A stretch of DNA of 58,969 nt from Stenotrophomonas maltophilia R551-3 (lineage in GTDB: Bacteria; Pseudomonadota; Gammaproteobacteria; Xanthomonadales; Xanthomonadaceae), in assembly GCF_000020665.1 (NCBI RefSeq), contig NC_011071.1:4515001-4573969 (forward strand), in the 5' to 3' direction. Shown one piece after another: positions 51,759 to 58,969 of the stretch. The notes below the pieces were generated by a model. The model saw nothing but the letters and a program-made list of their open reading frames with translations. It did not search any database and was not told the origin of the DNA. Numbering within the stretch: position 1 is the stretch's first letter; each line of letters opens with the position of its first letter. A program made the position numbers and the translations under genes.

Positions 51759-52293
51759 CCTGCGCGCGGATTTCCGCAAGACTGTAGAGCTCCGACAGAC
51801 GTTCGCATAGCGCTGCGCGGTTACCGCGCAGCGCTGCTTTTTCAAGCGTCCGCCCGCCGATCAGAGCAGAAAGTTCATCGCGCCAGAGGAGTGCAGCGAC
51901 AGCCGTCGCGCTCACCGATGGATTGAGCCTTGCAGGCCGCAGCAGTTCCAGTCTCACTGCGTTACGCACTCCACGTGATGCCAGCCTGACCCCCCACCAG
52001 GCAGGCAGCGTTTCCAGCGCGTGATCCAGGTGGCGCTGGCCCACGACGATTGTCGCCTTATCGAGAACATCGGAGTAGAACTGCTGCTGCAGTGGCAGTC
52101 TCCGCAGCGTGTCGACATCACTCTTGATCTCGTAGCCGTGAAGGTGGCCATTGATGACACAGACATCGACCCGGCAGGCCCCGCGGGCAAGCCCCAATTC
52201 CTCCACCACGAGGGTGTTCGGATTGGCGACATGCTCAGCAATGACCTTGCCCAGCAGAGCTGATCGCACGTCACTGTCGGTTATCGGGTTCAT
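51706..52293 (-). CDS. sce7726-family protein, putative PD-(D/E)XK nuclease
   Basis: The 195-aa protein has the sce7726 layout: NTLVVEELGLARGACRVDVCV then GHLHGYEIKSDVDTLRRLPLQ. The E31/E32, D43 and E55-I56-K57 residues fit a PD-(D/E)XK nuclease core. The C-terminal half is helical with a winged-helix-like feel (WRDELSALIGG, RLSELYSLAEIRAQV). No catalytic activity has been assigned to the family that I know of. It converges on the beta-protein gene with a 53-nt 3' overlap. The start at 52293 has no obvious ribosome site. Confidence 0.75.
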   Translation of the reverse strand: MNPITDSDVRSALLGKVIAEHVANPNTLVVEELGLARGACRVDVCVINGHLHGYEIKSDVDTLRRLPLQQQFYSDVLDKATIVVGQRHLDHALETLPAWWGVRLASRGVRNAVRLELLRPARLNPSVSATAVAALLWRDELSALIGGRTLEKAALRGNRAALCERLSELYSLAEIRAQVREQLKRRTAWRGREQL

Positions 52294-52363
52294 GGCGGGA
52301 TGGTATCAAGGAGGTGTCGCGCCCCGGGTTGAAACCACGTGGCATCGATTGTGGTGATGTCGA

Positions 52364-52392
52364 GGGTCAGAGCCCCTTTGGGGATCTGACCC
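52364..52392. repeat. GGGTCAGAG hairpin repeat
   Basis: The inverted repeat GGGTCAGAGCCCC / GGGGATCTGACCC with a TTT loop begins 71 nt after the sce7726-family start and ends 7 nt before the mnmE 3' end. It may act as the mnmE terminator on the minus strand. Confidence 0.7.
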
Positions 52393-52398
52393 TGTGGA

Positions 52399-53748
52399 CT
52401 ACTTCCCAATGCAGAAACTGGAGAAGATCCTTCCCAGCAGGTCATCGGCACTCATCTGCCCGGTGATCTCGCCCAGCGCGTCGTGGGCCAGCCGCAGTTC
52501 TTCGGCGGCCAGCTCCAGGTGTTCGTGGGCCAGCTCGCCATCGGCGCGCTGCGCGTGTTCCTGCGCACGCTCGATTGCATCCACATGCCGCGTGCGCGCG
52601 GAGAACTCGCCGTCCACCTGCTCGCCCGCCCCGGCCGAGGCAATCGAACGCAGGCGCGCGTGCAGATCTTCGAGTCCGGCGCCGGTGGCGGCGGAAACGA
52701 ACACGCGATCCGGATCGTCCAGTGCCGGCAGCGCCGTCAGCAGGTCTGACTTGTTGTGGATGTAGACCTTGTGCGGAACCGCCGCCACGGCATCGCCCAG
52801 CGCCGCTTCACCCGCAGCCGGATCGCGCGCATCCAGCACGATCAACGCCAGGTCGGTGCGCTCGATCTCCACATGGGCGCGGCGCATGCCTTCGCGTTCG
52901 ATGGCATCGCCGCCGTCGCGCAGGCCGGCGGTATCGACCAGGGTCAGTTCCAGGCCATCCAGGCGGATGGTCTCGCGCAGGGTGTCGCGGGTGGTGCCGG
53001 CAATGTCGGTGACGATGGCGCGCTCGCTGCCGGCCAGGGCATTGAGCAATGAACTCTTGCCCGCATTGGGCGGCCCGATCAGCACTGCATGCAGGCCATC
53101 GCGCAGGCGACGGCCGCGTTCGGCATCGCGGCGCAGCAGGGCCAGGTCACTGCGCGCCTGCTTCAGCCCACGCCGTACCTGCGCCCCACCAAGCGTATCC
53201 AGCGGTTCGTCGGCGAAGTCGATGGCCGCTTCCACGTGGATGCGCAGCAGCACCAACTGCTCGACCACCGCGTCGATGCGGCGGGAGAACACGCCGTCCA
53301 GCGAACGGCGTGCAGCGCGTGCGGCGCGGTTGTCACCCGCGGCGATCAGGTCGGCGATGGCCTCAGCCTGGGCCAGGTCGAGCTTGCCGTTGAGGAACGC
53401 GCGTTCGCTGAACTCACCCGGGCGCGCCTGACGCGCACCGAGCGCGATGCAGCGCGCGACCAGTTGCTGCAGCAGCACCGGGCTGCCATGGCCCTGCAGT
53501 TCCACCACTTCTTCGCCGGTGAAGCTGTTCGGCGCCGGGAACCACAGCACGATGCCATCATCAATGACCTCGCCGTCGGCATCGCGCAGGCGTGCGTAAT
53601 GCGCATGGCGCGGGCGCAGCGCAGGCGCACCCAATGCGTTGGCGATGGCCGCAGCGCGCGGACCGGACAGGCGCAGCAGACCGACGCCACCCGCGCCGGG
53701 TGCGCTGGCGATGGCCACGATGGTGTCGGTGCGGATCGCGTCATTCAT
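52399..53748 (-). CDS. mnmE: tRNA modification GTPase MnmE
   Basis: The 449-aa protein has the N-terminal folate-binding domain (about 1-120) and helical domain. The inserted G domain carries G1 GPPNAGKSS (225-233), DIAGTTRDT (248-256), DTAGLRD (272-278) and NKSDL. The C-terminal motif CIGK (446-449) holds the essential cysteine. With MnmG it installs the 5-carboxymethylaminomethyl group on wobble uridine in tRNA. It ends the oriC-proximal block rpmH-rnpA-yidC-(lipoprotein)-mnmE and starts 3 nt after the lipoprotein gene. Confidence 0.96.
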   Translation of the reverse strand: MNDAIRTDTIVAIASAPGAGGVGLLRLSGPRAAAIANALGAPALRPRHAHYARLRDADGEVIDDGIVLWFPAPNSFTGEEVVELQGHGSPVLLQQLVARCIALGARQARPGEFSERAFLNGKLDLAQAEAIADLIAAGDNRAARAARRSLDGVFSRRIDAVVEQLVLLRIHVEAAIDFADEPLDTLGGAQVRRGLKQARSDLALLRRDAERGRRLRDGLHAVLIGPPNAGKSSLLNALAGSERAIVTDIAGTTRDTLRETIRLDGLELTLVDTAGLRDGGDAIEREGMRRAHVEIERTDLALIVLDARDPAAGEAALGDAVAAVPHKVYIHNKSDLLTALPALDDPDRVFVSAATGAGLEDLHARLRSIASAGAGEQVDGEFSARTRHVDAIERAQEHAQRADGELAHEHLELAAEELRLAHDALGEITGQMSADDLLGRIFSSFCIGK

Positions 53749-53751
53749 GGC

Positions 53752-56424
53752 TCAGAGTTTCTCCAGCTGCGCGCGCGCCTGTGCTGCGCCGCTGCCCTGC
53801 GGCTGCAGCGCAAGGTAGGTGGTGTAAGCCTGTTTGGCCTTGGCCTTGTCGCCCGCGTTGAAGTAGGCATCGCCAAGATTCAGATAGGCCACCGCACGCG
53901 ACGGGTCGATCTTCAGCGTGTTCTCCAGCCAGCGCGCAGCTTCGGCATAGCGTTGCTGGCGGTAGTAGACAAAGCCCAGGTTGTTGGCGGCCTGGGCGAA
54001 GTCCGGGCGCAGCTTCAACGCTTCGGTGAACTGCGCGACGGCTTCGTCGTACTGCTTCTCGCGGTACAGCTGCAGGCCACGGTCGTTGGCCTGCTGCGCG
54101 CGCTGGCGGTCCGAGGCCGGGCCGGCAGTGGGCACCACCAGCTTGGCCTTGCCGCCCTGCAGGTCGGCCACGGTCACTGGTGCCTGAGCACCCTTGGCTT
54201 CGCTGGCGGCATCCACCTTGTTGTTCAGCGCGATCGCATCGGCAGTCAGCTGGCGCGTGTCGGCATTGAGGAATTCCTGGCTGTCCGGCACCTGGAACAC
54301 GAACTCGCCGCCCTGCGAACCGGGCAGGCTGCCGAAGGCCGGTGTCTGGTGTGAAACCGCGGACACCGCCGGCGCCACGTAGGCGGCCAGTTCGGTGCCG
54401 GTGATCAAGCCATCGCCATTGAGGTCCCCCTTGCCGGCCAGCGCCTGCAGCAGCACCCAGGTGAACACCGAATGGCCGTTCGGGCCGGCATCGGCCACCT
54501 GCTGGTCGGCACCGCCGGCGGTCAGCATCTGCCGCGCGCTGCGGCGTGCGTTCTCGCGCAGGAACGACGACGAAGACGGGCCACCGCGGGTCAGGCCCAG
54601 GCCGCTGTAGCAGGCATCCATCACGAACATCACATGCTTGGCCTGCATGCTCTCGGCGATGTTCTGGATGTCGGTCATCGCGATGGCGTCGGTGGCAAAT
54701 TCCTTCGGATCCGAATCGACCGGGATGATGTAGCCGAGATCGCGCCCGGAGGCGAGCTGGCGGGTCGCGCCATGGCCGGCGAAGAACACGAACACGCGGT
54801 CGTTCTTGCCGGTGCGGTCATCGGCCAGGCGGTCGTGGAAGGCGGCCAGGATGTTGTTGCGGGTGGCCTGCTCGTTCTTCAGCACGATCACCTGCGAGGA
54901 CGGGAAGCCGAACCGCCCGGTCAGGGTATCGGCCACCGCCTGTGCGTCATGGCTGGCGTACTCCAGCTTCGGCCACTTGGCGTAGGTGTCGATGCCGACC
55001 ACGATCGCCCACGACTTCTCGTAGCCGGTGGTGACGGTGGCGGCACGGGCCTCGCCCTTGCGCGCGCGGGCGACAGTGAATTCACGGCCATTCCAGCCGG
55101 CGAACTGGTAGCCGTCGGCAATCAGCCGGTCGAGAATCTGCGGCAGCGCCTTCACCGCCCGGTCGTGGATGTCGTGGAACAGGATGATGCCGCGCTGTTC
55201 CTTGTTCACCTGGTCGAGCACGCGCTGCACGATCGACTCCGGCACCGGGTCGGCCCAGTCCATCGAGTCGATGTTCCACATGATCGACTTCAGTCCGGCC
55301 TCGTTGAGCAGCTGCAGGCCTTCGGCATTGCGCGCGCCGTACGGGAAGCGGAACAACGGCGCGCGCTTGCTGTCGACATCCTTCAGCAGCGTATCGGTGT
55401 CGAGCACCTGCTGGCGCAGCGCATCGCCGGTGGTGCGCGACAGCTGGGCGTGGGTCAGGCTGTGGTTGCCGACCGCATAGCCTTCTTCCATCAGGTTGCG
55501 GCTGATCTTCGCCATCGGCCCGAGGCTGACTTTGCCATCACTCTCGACCTTGCCGAGGTTGCGGCCGACTTCGAAGAACACGCCCGGTACGTCGTAGCGC
55601 TTGAGGATCGCCACCACTTCATCGGTGTAGGCCTTGTGCGGGCCATCGTCGAAGGTCAGCACCACGGTCTTGGCGGGCAGGTCGCGGCCGAAGATCTCGC
55701 GGTCGCTGTCCTTCATCGACATCGGGTACGGCTCGATCACCCCGTAGTCGCGCAGGATCGCTTCGCGGCTGTAATCCTTGTGCAGGTGGGCGATGTAGTC
55801 GTCCCACTTCTCGCGCTTCAGCTCGATGGCGCGGGTGCGCTCGAAGCGGCTGAAGATGCGGGTCAGTTCCTGGTTGTAGTTGCGTTCGATCTCGTCGAGC
55901 GCCTCCAGGTCCTCGCCGATGCGCTGGTGCAGCTTCACCGCCGGCAGCGACGAATCGGTACCGACCCGCTCGTGCAGATCACGCAGTACTTCGCGGAAGG
56001 CCAGGCGATCGGCATCGAACAGTTCCGGTGCGGATTCGATGTAATCCAGCACCGTGCCGAGGGTGGCGAAGCGCTGCGGGCTGGAACCGCGCAGCAGGGT
56101 GTCGAACTGCGCGGCGATGACCGTGCGTTGTTCCAGGCCATCGTGGAACAGCTGCTGGCCCACACGCGTGGAGGTGCCGCGGTCGGCGGCCGACTGCTGT
56201 TCTTCGTCGGCCAGCAGCACGATGATCCGGCGGTAGCCATCCAGCTGCTTCTGCAGCGCAGCCAGCAACGGCGCGGCGGCAGGATCGGCGGCGGCCGCGG
56301 CCTGTGCGCTGGGCTGGGTCACGCCGGTTACCGGTGCCTTCGCGTCCTTGTCGCCACAGCCGGCAACGACCAGGGTCAACAACAGCGAGGGCAGGAACAG
56401 GCGGAACGACGACGCACGCGGCAT
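53752..56424 (-). CDS. Lipoprotein fusing NodB deacetylase, caspase-like (C14) and TPR domains
   Basis: The 890-aa protein has a lipobox (VAGC, Cys23) and a helical region (about 50-230). A polysaccharide deacetylase domain (about 250-445) carries TFDDGP (257-262), NHSLTH (320-325), RFPYG (359-363) and LFHDIH (415-420). A caspase-like C14 domain (about 468-700) has the dyad His551 (FFAGHGA) and Cys605 (DACYSG) and an EF-hand-like loop (D667-E678). Three TPRs (about 775-885) follow. All metal and catalytic residues appear intact. It should sit in the periplasm or outer membrane. Both activities on one lipidated chain are unusual. It lies between yidC and mnmE with 3 nt to mnmE. Confidence 0.9.
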   Translation of the reverse strand: MPRASSFRLFLPSLLLTLVVAGCGDKDAKAPVTGVTQPSAQAAAAADPAAAPLLAALQKQLDGYRRIIVLLADEEQQSAADRGTSTRVGQQLFHDGLEQRTVIAAQFDTLLRGSSPQRFATLGTVLDYIESAPELFDADRLAFREVLRDLHERVGTDSSLPAVKLHQRIGEDLEALDEIERNYNQELTRIFSRFERTRAIELKREKWDDYIAHLHKDYSREAILRDYGVIEPYPMSMKDSDREIFGRDLPAKTVVLTFDDGPHKAYTDEVVAILKRYDVPGVFFEVGRNLGKVESDGKVSLGPMAKISRNLMEEGYAVGNHSLTHAQLSRTTGDALRQQVLDTDTLLKDVDSKRAPLFRFPYGARNAEGLQLLNEAGLKSIMWNIDSMDWADPVPESIVQRVLDQVNKEQRGIILFHDIHDRAVKALPQILDRLIADGYQFAGWNGREFTVARARKGEARAATVTTGYEKSWAIVVGIDTYAKWPKLEYASHDAQAVADTLTGRFGFPSSQVIVLKNEQATRNNILAAFHDRLADDRTGKNDRVFVFFAGHGATRQLASGRDLGYIIPVDSDPKEFATDAIAMTDIQNIAESMQAKHVMFVMDACYSGLGLTRGGPSSSSFLRENARRSARQMLTAGGADQQVADAGPNGHSVFTWVLLQALAGKGDLNGDGLITGTELAAYVAPAVSAVSHQTPAFGSLPGSQGGEFVFQVPDSQEFLNADTRQLTADAIALNNKVDAASEAKGAQAPVTVADLQGGKAKLVVPTAGPASDRQRAQQANDRGLQLYREKQYDEAVAQFTEALKLRPDFAQAANNLGFVYYRQQRYAEAARWLENTLKIDPSRAVAYLNLGDAYFNAGDKAKAKQAYTTYLALQPQGSGAAQARAQLEKL

Positions 56425-56478
56425 GGCGGACTCGATGGATGGAGGAACGGTGTGCCGGCGATTCTAACGCCGGATGCG

Positions 56479-56504
56479 AAAAGCCCGCCTTGCGGCGGGC
56501 TTTT
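56479..56504 (-). terminator. Rho-independent terminator of yidC
   Basis: The stem GCCCGCC / GGCGGGC has a 4-nt loop and is flanked by AAAA and TTTT, so it works in either direction. It lies 70 nt beyond the yidC stop and 55 nt upstream of the lipoprotein start, so the lipoprotein probably has its own promoter. Confidence 0.85.
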
Positions 56505-56524
56505 GCTGGTCGGTCAGGCCAGGA

Positions 56525-56549
56525 GCAGTCGACTAACAGTCGACTCTAC
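56525..56549 (-). repeat. GTAG-headed SMAG-like hairpin
   Basis: On the minus strand a GTAG head is followed by AGTCGACT / AGTCGACT, an 8-bp stem around a 3-nt loop. It lies between the yidC stop and its terminator. Confidence 0.7.
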
Positions 56550-56573
56550 CAAGCAGGTGACCTGCCGGTCGGA

Positions 56574-58289
56574 TTACTTCTTTTTGACCGGGGCCGGTGC
56601 GGTGGTGGCCGGAACCGGCTCGCCGCCATGGCGCTTGGTCATCCACCACTGCTGCAGCAGGCCCAGGCCGCCGTTGACCACCCAGTACAGGACCAGGCCG
56701 GACGGCATGAAGGCCATCATGACGCCGAACACCAGCGGCATGAACTGCATCATCTTCTGCTGCATCGGGTCCATGCCCGGTGCCGGGGTCAGCTTCTGGG
56801 TGAACCACATCACCGCCACGTTGATCACCGGCAGGATGAAGTACGGGTCGCGTGCGGTCAGGTCCTGGATCCAGCCGAACCAGGGCGCCTGGCGCAGTTC
56901 GACCGATTCCACCAGCACCCAGTACAGCGCGAAGAAGATCGGCATCTGGATGAGGATCGGCAGGCAGCCGCCCATCGGGTTGATCTTTTCCTTCTTGTAC
57001 AGCTCCATCATCGCGGTCTGGAACTTCTGGCGGTCATCGCCATAGCGTTCCTTCAGCTGCGCGATGCGCGGCTGGAAGCGACGCATCTTGGCGCCACTCT
57101 TGTACTGGGTCGCCGACAGCGGGTACAGCACCAGCTTCAGCAGCACCACCAGGCCGACGATCGCCCAGCCCCAGTTGCCAACCAGCTTGTGCACCTGGTT
57201 CAGCACCCAGAACAGGCCCTGGCCGATCACCGCCATCATCGAGAAGCGGCTGTAGTCGACCACGCGGTCCAGGCCCGGCACGTCTTCCTTGGCGATCAGG
57301 TTGACCAGCTTCGGGCCGACCCACAGGCGGGCTTCGGTGCTGGTGGACTGGCCCGGGGCCACGGTGAAGGCCGGGCCACGCGCTTCGATCAGGTCACGAC
57401 CGGCCACCTGCGACAGCACGTAGTGTGCGGTCTGGTCCTTCTGCGGGATCCAGGCGGTGAAGAAGTGGTGCTGCAGCATCGCCAGCCAGCCGCCGGTGAT
57501 GTTCTGGTTCAGCGTGCCGTCTTCCAGGTAGTCCTTGAACGCACGACGCTGGTACTTCTTGTCGTTGTCGTACCAGGTGGCGCCGTTGAAGCTGAAGGAA
57601 TCCGGGTTGGTCATGCTCCGCGACAGGATGGTCGGGGTGCGGTCCAGGGTGCGGTAGACATAGCCGTTCCAAGGAGCGGCGCCGGTGTTGCTGACTTCAT
57701 CCTTGAAGCGCACGGCATACTCGTTGCGCGAGACGGTCAGCGTGCGCTTGATGGTCACGCCGCTGTCGGCGGTCCACACAAACGGGATCTGCAGCTCGTT
57801 CTGGCCCTTGGCCAGCACGAAGTCCTTGGTGTCACCGACCAGCTTGAAGCCGTCGGCACCCGGCACCGGGGTGTTCTTGTCTTCACTGGCCCAGCCACTG
57901 ATCGCGCTGTACGGATGCGCGGGGTCTTCGGTCAGCAGGCGCACCGGCGGGCTGCCTTCGTCCTTGGTCTGCGGGAACTGCAGCAGCTCGGCGTCGAGCA
58001 CGCGGCCGCCATCGAGCACCAGGCGCAGCACGTCGGTGGTGACGGTCACGCGCTGGCTGGCCGGCGTGGCACTGGCCTGGGCCTGCACTGCGGCCTGGCC
58101 CGGGGCGCCCGGGACCTGCGCGTTGGGTACGCTGCCCGGGGTCGCGCCCGGAACACTCTGTGCAGCGGCCGGAGCCGACGTGGTCGTCGGTGCCGGGGTC
58201 GGGGCAGCCTTTTCGCGGCTCCACTCCATCCACAGCAGCACGGCCACCATCAGCCAGGCAAAAATAAGGAATACGCGGGTCTGGTTCAT
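56574..58289 (-). CDS. yidC: Membrane protein insertase YidC
   Basis: The 571-aa insertase has an N-terminal membrane helix (about 5-22), a large periplasmic P1 domain (about 60-340) and the C-terminal five-helix core: [62 protein letters not shown], and [21 protein letters not shown]. It inserts and folds inner-membrane proteins alone or with SecYEG. The Lys-rich tail aids ribosome contact. Its ATG shares one base with the rnpA stop codon (TGATG). No yidD lies between rnpA and yidC. Confidence 0.96.
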   Translation of the reverse strand: MNQTRVFLIFAWLMVAVLLWMEWSREKAAPTPAPTTTSAPAAAQSVPGATPGSVPNAQVPGAPGQAAVQAQASATPASQRVTVTTDVLRLVLDGGRVLDAELLQFPQTKDEGSPPVRLLTEDPAHPYSAISGWASEDKNTPVPGADGFKLVGDTKDFVLAKGQNELQIPFVWTADSGVTIKRTLTVSRNEYAVRFKDEVSNTGAAPWNGYVYRTLDRTPTILSRSMTNPDSFSFNGATWYDNDKKYQRRAFKDYLEDGTLNQNITGGWLAMLQHHFFTAWIPQKDQTAHYVLSQVAGRDLIEARGPAFTVAPGQSTSTEARLWVGPKLVNLIAKEDVPGLDRVVDYSRFSMMAVIGQGLFWVLNQVHKLVGNWGWAIVGLVVLLKLVLYPLSATQYKSGAKMRRFQPRIAQLKERYGDDRQKFQTAMMELYKKEKINPMGGCLPILIQMPIFFALYWVLVESVELRQAPWFGWIQDLTARDPYFILPVINVAVMWFTQKLTPAPGMDPMQQKMMQFMPLVFGVMMAFMPSGLVLYWVVNGGLGLLQQWWMTKRHGGEPVPATTAPAPVKKK

Positions 58290-58783
58290 CAGCGGGCAGG
58301 CTCAGCGGTGCCGGAACGCGGTGCCGGCTCGGTCAAAGAGGGAGTTGCGATGCCATCAGGCGGCGGCATTGTGCCGTCCACGCCCGGCGTGGGCAATGCA
58401 CGCAGGCGCCGCAACAGGCGCAGGAAGGCCTGGCGGATATCGTCGTTGCTGGCGTTACGCGCAGCACTACGAGCCACGACGACGAAGTCGCCTGGCTGCA
58501 TATCGGTTCGTGTCTGACGCAAGGCGTCGCGCAGGACGCGCTTGATCCGGTTACGCCCAACGGCGTGCGGATCGACCTTGCGGGAAACCGCCAGACCCAG
58601 CCTGGCCGGCCGGTCAGCCGGCAGCCAGTGCAGGGTCATCAGCGGATCGGACACACGGCGGGCGCCGTTGAAGACCGTTGAATATTCGGCACGCGTGCGA
58701 ACCCGCGCAGAGCGAGGGAATCGCTTGCGCGGGTCTGCAGTATTCACTGTCGAATGGATTGCGTCTGCCGCTGGATGCGGCAT
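58289..58783 (-). CDS. rnpA: Ribonuclease P protein component
   Basis: The RnpA fold is clear: [42 protein letters not shown] with the RNR motif, and [21 protein letters not shown]. It helps the catalytic RNA process tRNA 5' ends. The C-terminal tail (about 130-164) is Pro/Thr-rich and not typical of the fold. The start is ATG 58783 (164 aa) or GTG 58747 ([10 protein letters not shown], 152 aa); the latter matches relatives better. It follows rpmH by 5 nt and is coupled to yidC. Confidence 0.93.
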
Positions 58784-58788
58784 GGCAA

Positions 58789-58929
58789 TCAGGCGCTCAG
58801 GACTTTGCGGCCCTTGGCGCGGCGACGCGACAGGATCTTGCGGCCGTCAGCGGTCTTCATACGGGCACGGAAGCCGTGGTCGCGCTTACGCTTGAGGTTG
58901 CTGGGCTGGAAGGTGCGCTTGGTGGCCAT
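58789..58929 (-). CDS. rpmH: 50S ribosomal protein L34
   Basis: The 46-aa protein begins [20 protein letters not shown] and ends with GRKVLSA, the complete L34 sequence pattern. GAGAGG sits about 6 nt before the ATG at 58929. It is the first gene of the block reading away from oriC, so dnaA should lie just past the window's right edge. Only 40 nt of its upstream region are present. Confidence 0.97.
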   Translation of the reverse strand: MATKRTFQPSNLKRKRDHGFRARMKTADGRKILSRRRAKGRKVLSA

Positions 58930-58969
58930 GTGGGCCTCTCGTATGAATGGGACGGAAAGAACCGGAAAT

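Noticed and set aside
54472..58517. Long plus-strand open frames (857 and 737 codons)
   Set aside because: They are antisense to the lipoprotein, yidC and rnpA genes, whose motifs are complete on the minus strand.

Overview
This is a high-GC gammaproteobacterial chromosome segment, most likely Stenotrophomonas (S. maltophilia complex). Three things point there: dense GC-rich coding with shadow ORFs on the opposite strand; many GTAG-headed palindromes matching the SMAG/REP elements known from S. maltophilia; and a right end running mnmE - (lipoprotein) - yidC - rnpA - rpmH, all on the minus strand. That order normally abuts dnaA/oriC, so the window probably ends just short of the replication origin. 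I see no tRNA, rRNA, CRISPR array, prophage or insertion sequence.

Layout. 1-7 kb: a partial GYF/DUF2628 membrane protein, a hexose-phosphate mutarotase, an MltB-like transglycosylase, the ergothioneine pair egtB-egtD, a membrane diguanylate cyclase and a YchJ-like protein. 7-13.5 kb: a TauE/SafE-type permease, then an SMC-like operon (DUF3375, DUF4194, 1126-aa SMC ATPase) of the MksBEF/Wadjet type, with no nuclease subunit beside it. 13.6-20.5 kb: folE, a structured non-coding interval, and a MarR-controlled FUSC-type efflux operon. 20.6-29.5 kb: recC-recB-recD with 4-nt overlaps. 29.6-33.8 kb: a complete mlaFEDCBA lipid-asymmetry operon. 33.9-41 kb: glutathione peroxidase, a small lipoprotein, rmuC, a GST, a divergent alcohol dehydrogenase/LysR pair, a LysE exporter and two poorly known proteins. 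41-50.5 kb: an amino-acid permease, an M19 dipeptidase, an unknown two-gene unit, rlmI, a TerC-family gene behind a yybP-ykoY (manganese) riboswitch, a rhomboid protease and a glycerophosphodiesterase. 50.6-52.3 kb: an accessory pair, a T4-beta-like protein facing an sce7726-like putative nuclease with overlapping 3' ends. 52.4-59 kb: mnmE, an 890-aa lipoprotein fusing a deacetylase, a caspase-like protease and TPRs, then yidC, rnpA and rpmH.

Most of the window is housekeeping: envelope maintenance (Mla, YidC, transglycosylase), DNA repair (RecBCD, RmuC), redox protection (ergothioneine, GPx, GST) and efflux. The best candidates for something undescribed are the beta-protein/sce7726 pair, the nuclease-less Wadjet-like operon, the deacetylase-caspase-TPR lipoprotein, and a nested hairpin element at 14.36-14.76 kb whose two copies show compensatory base changes. 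All family assignments rest on reading translated motifs; no database search was run.
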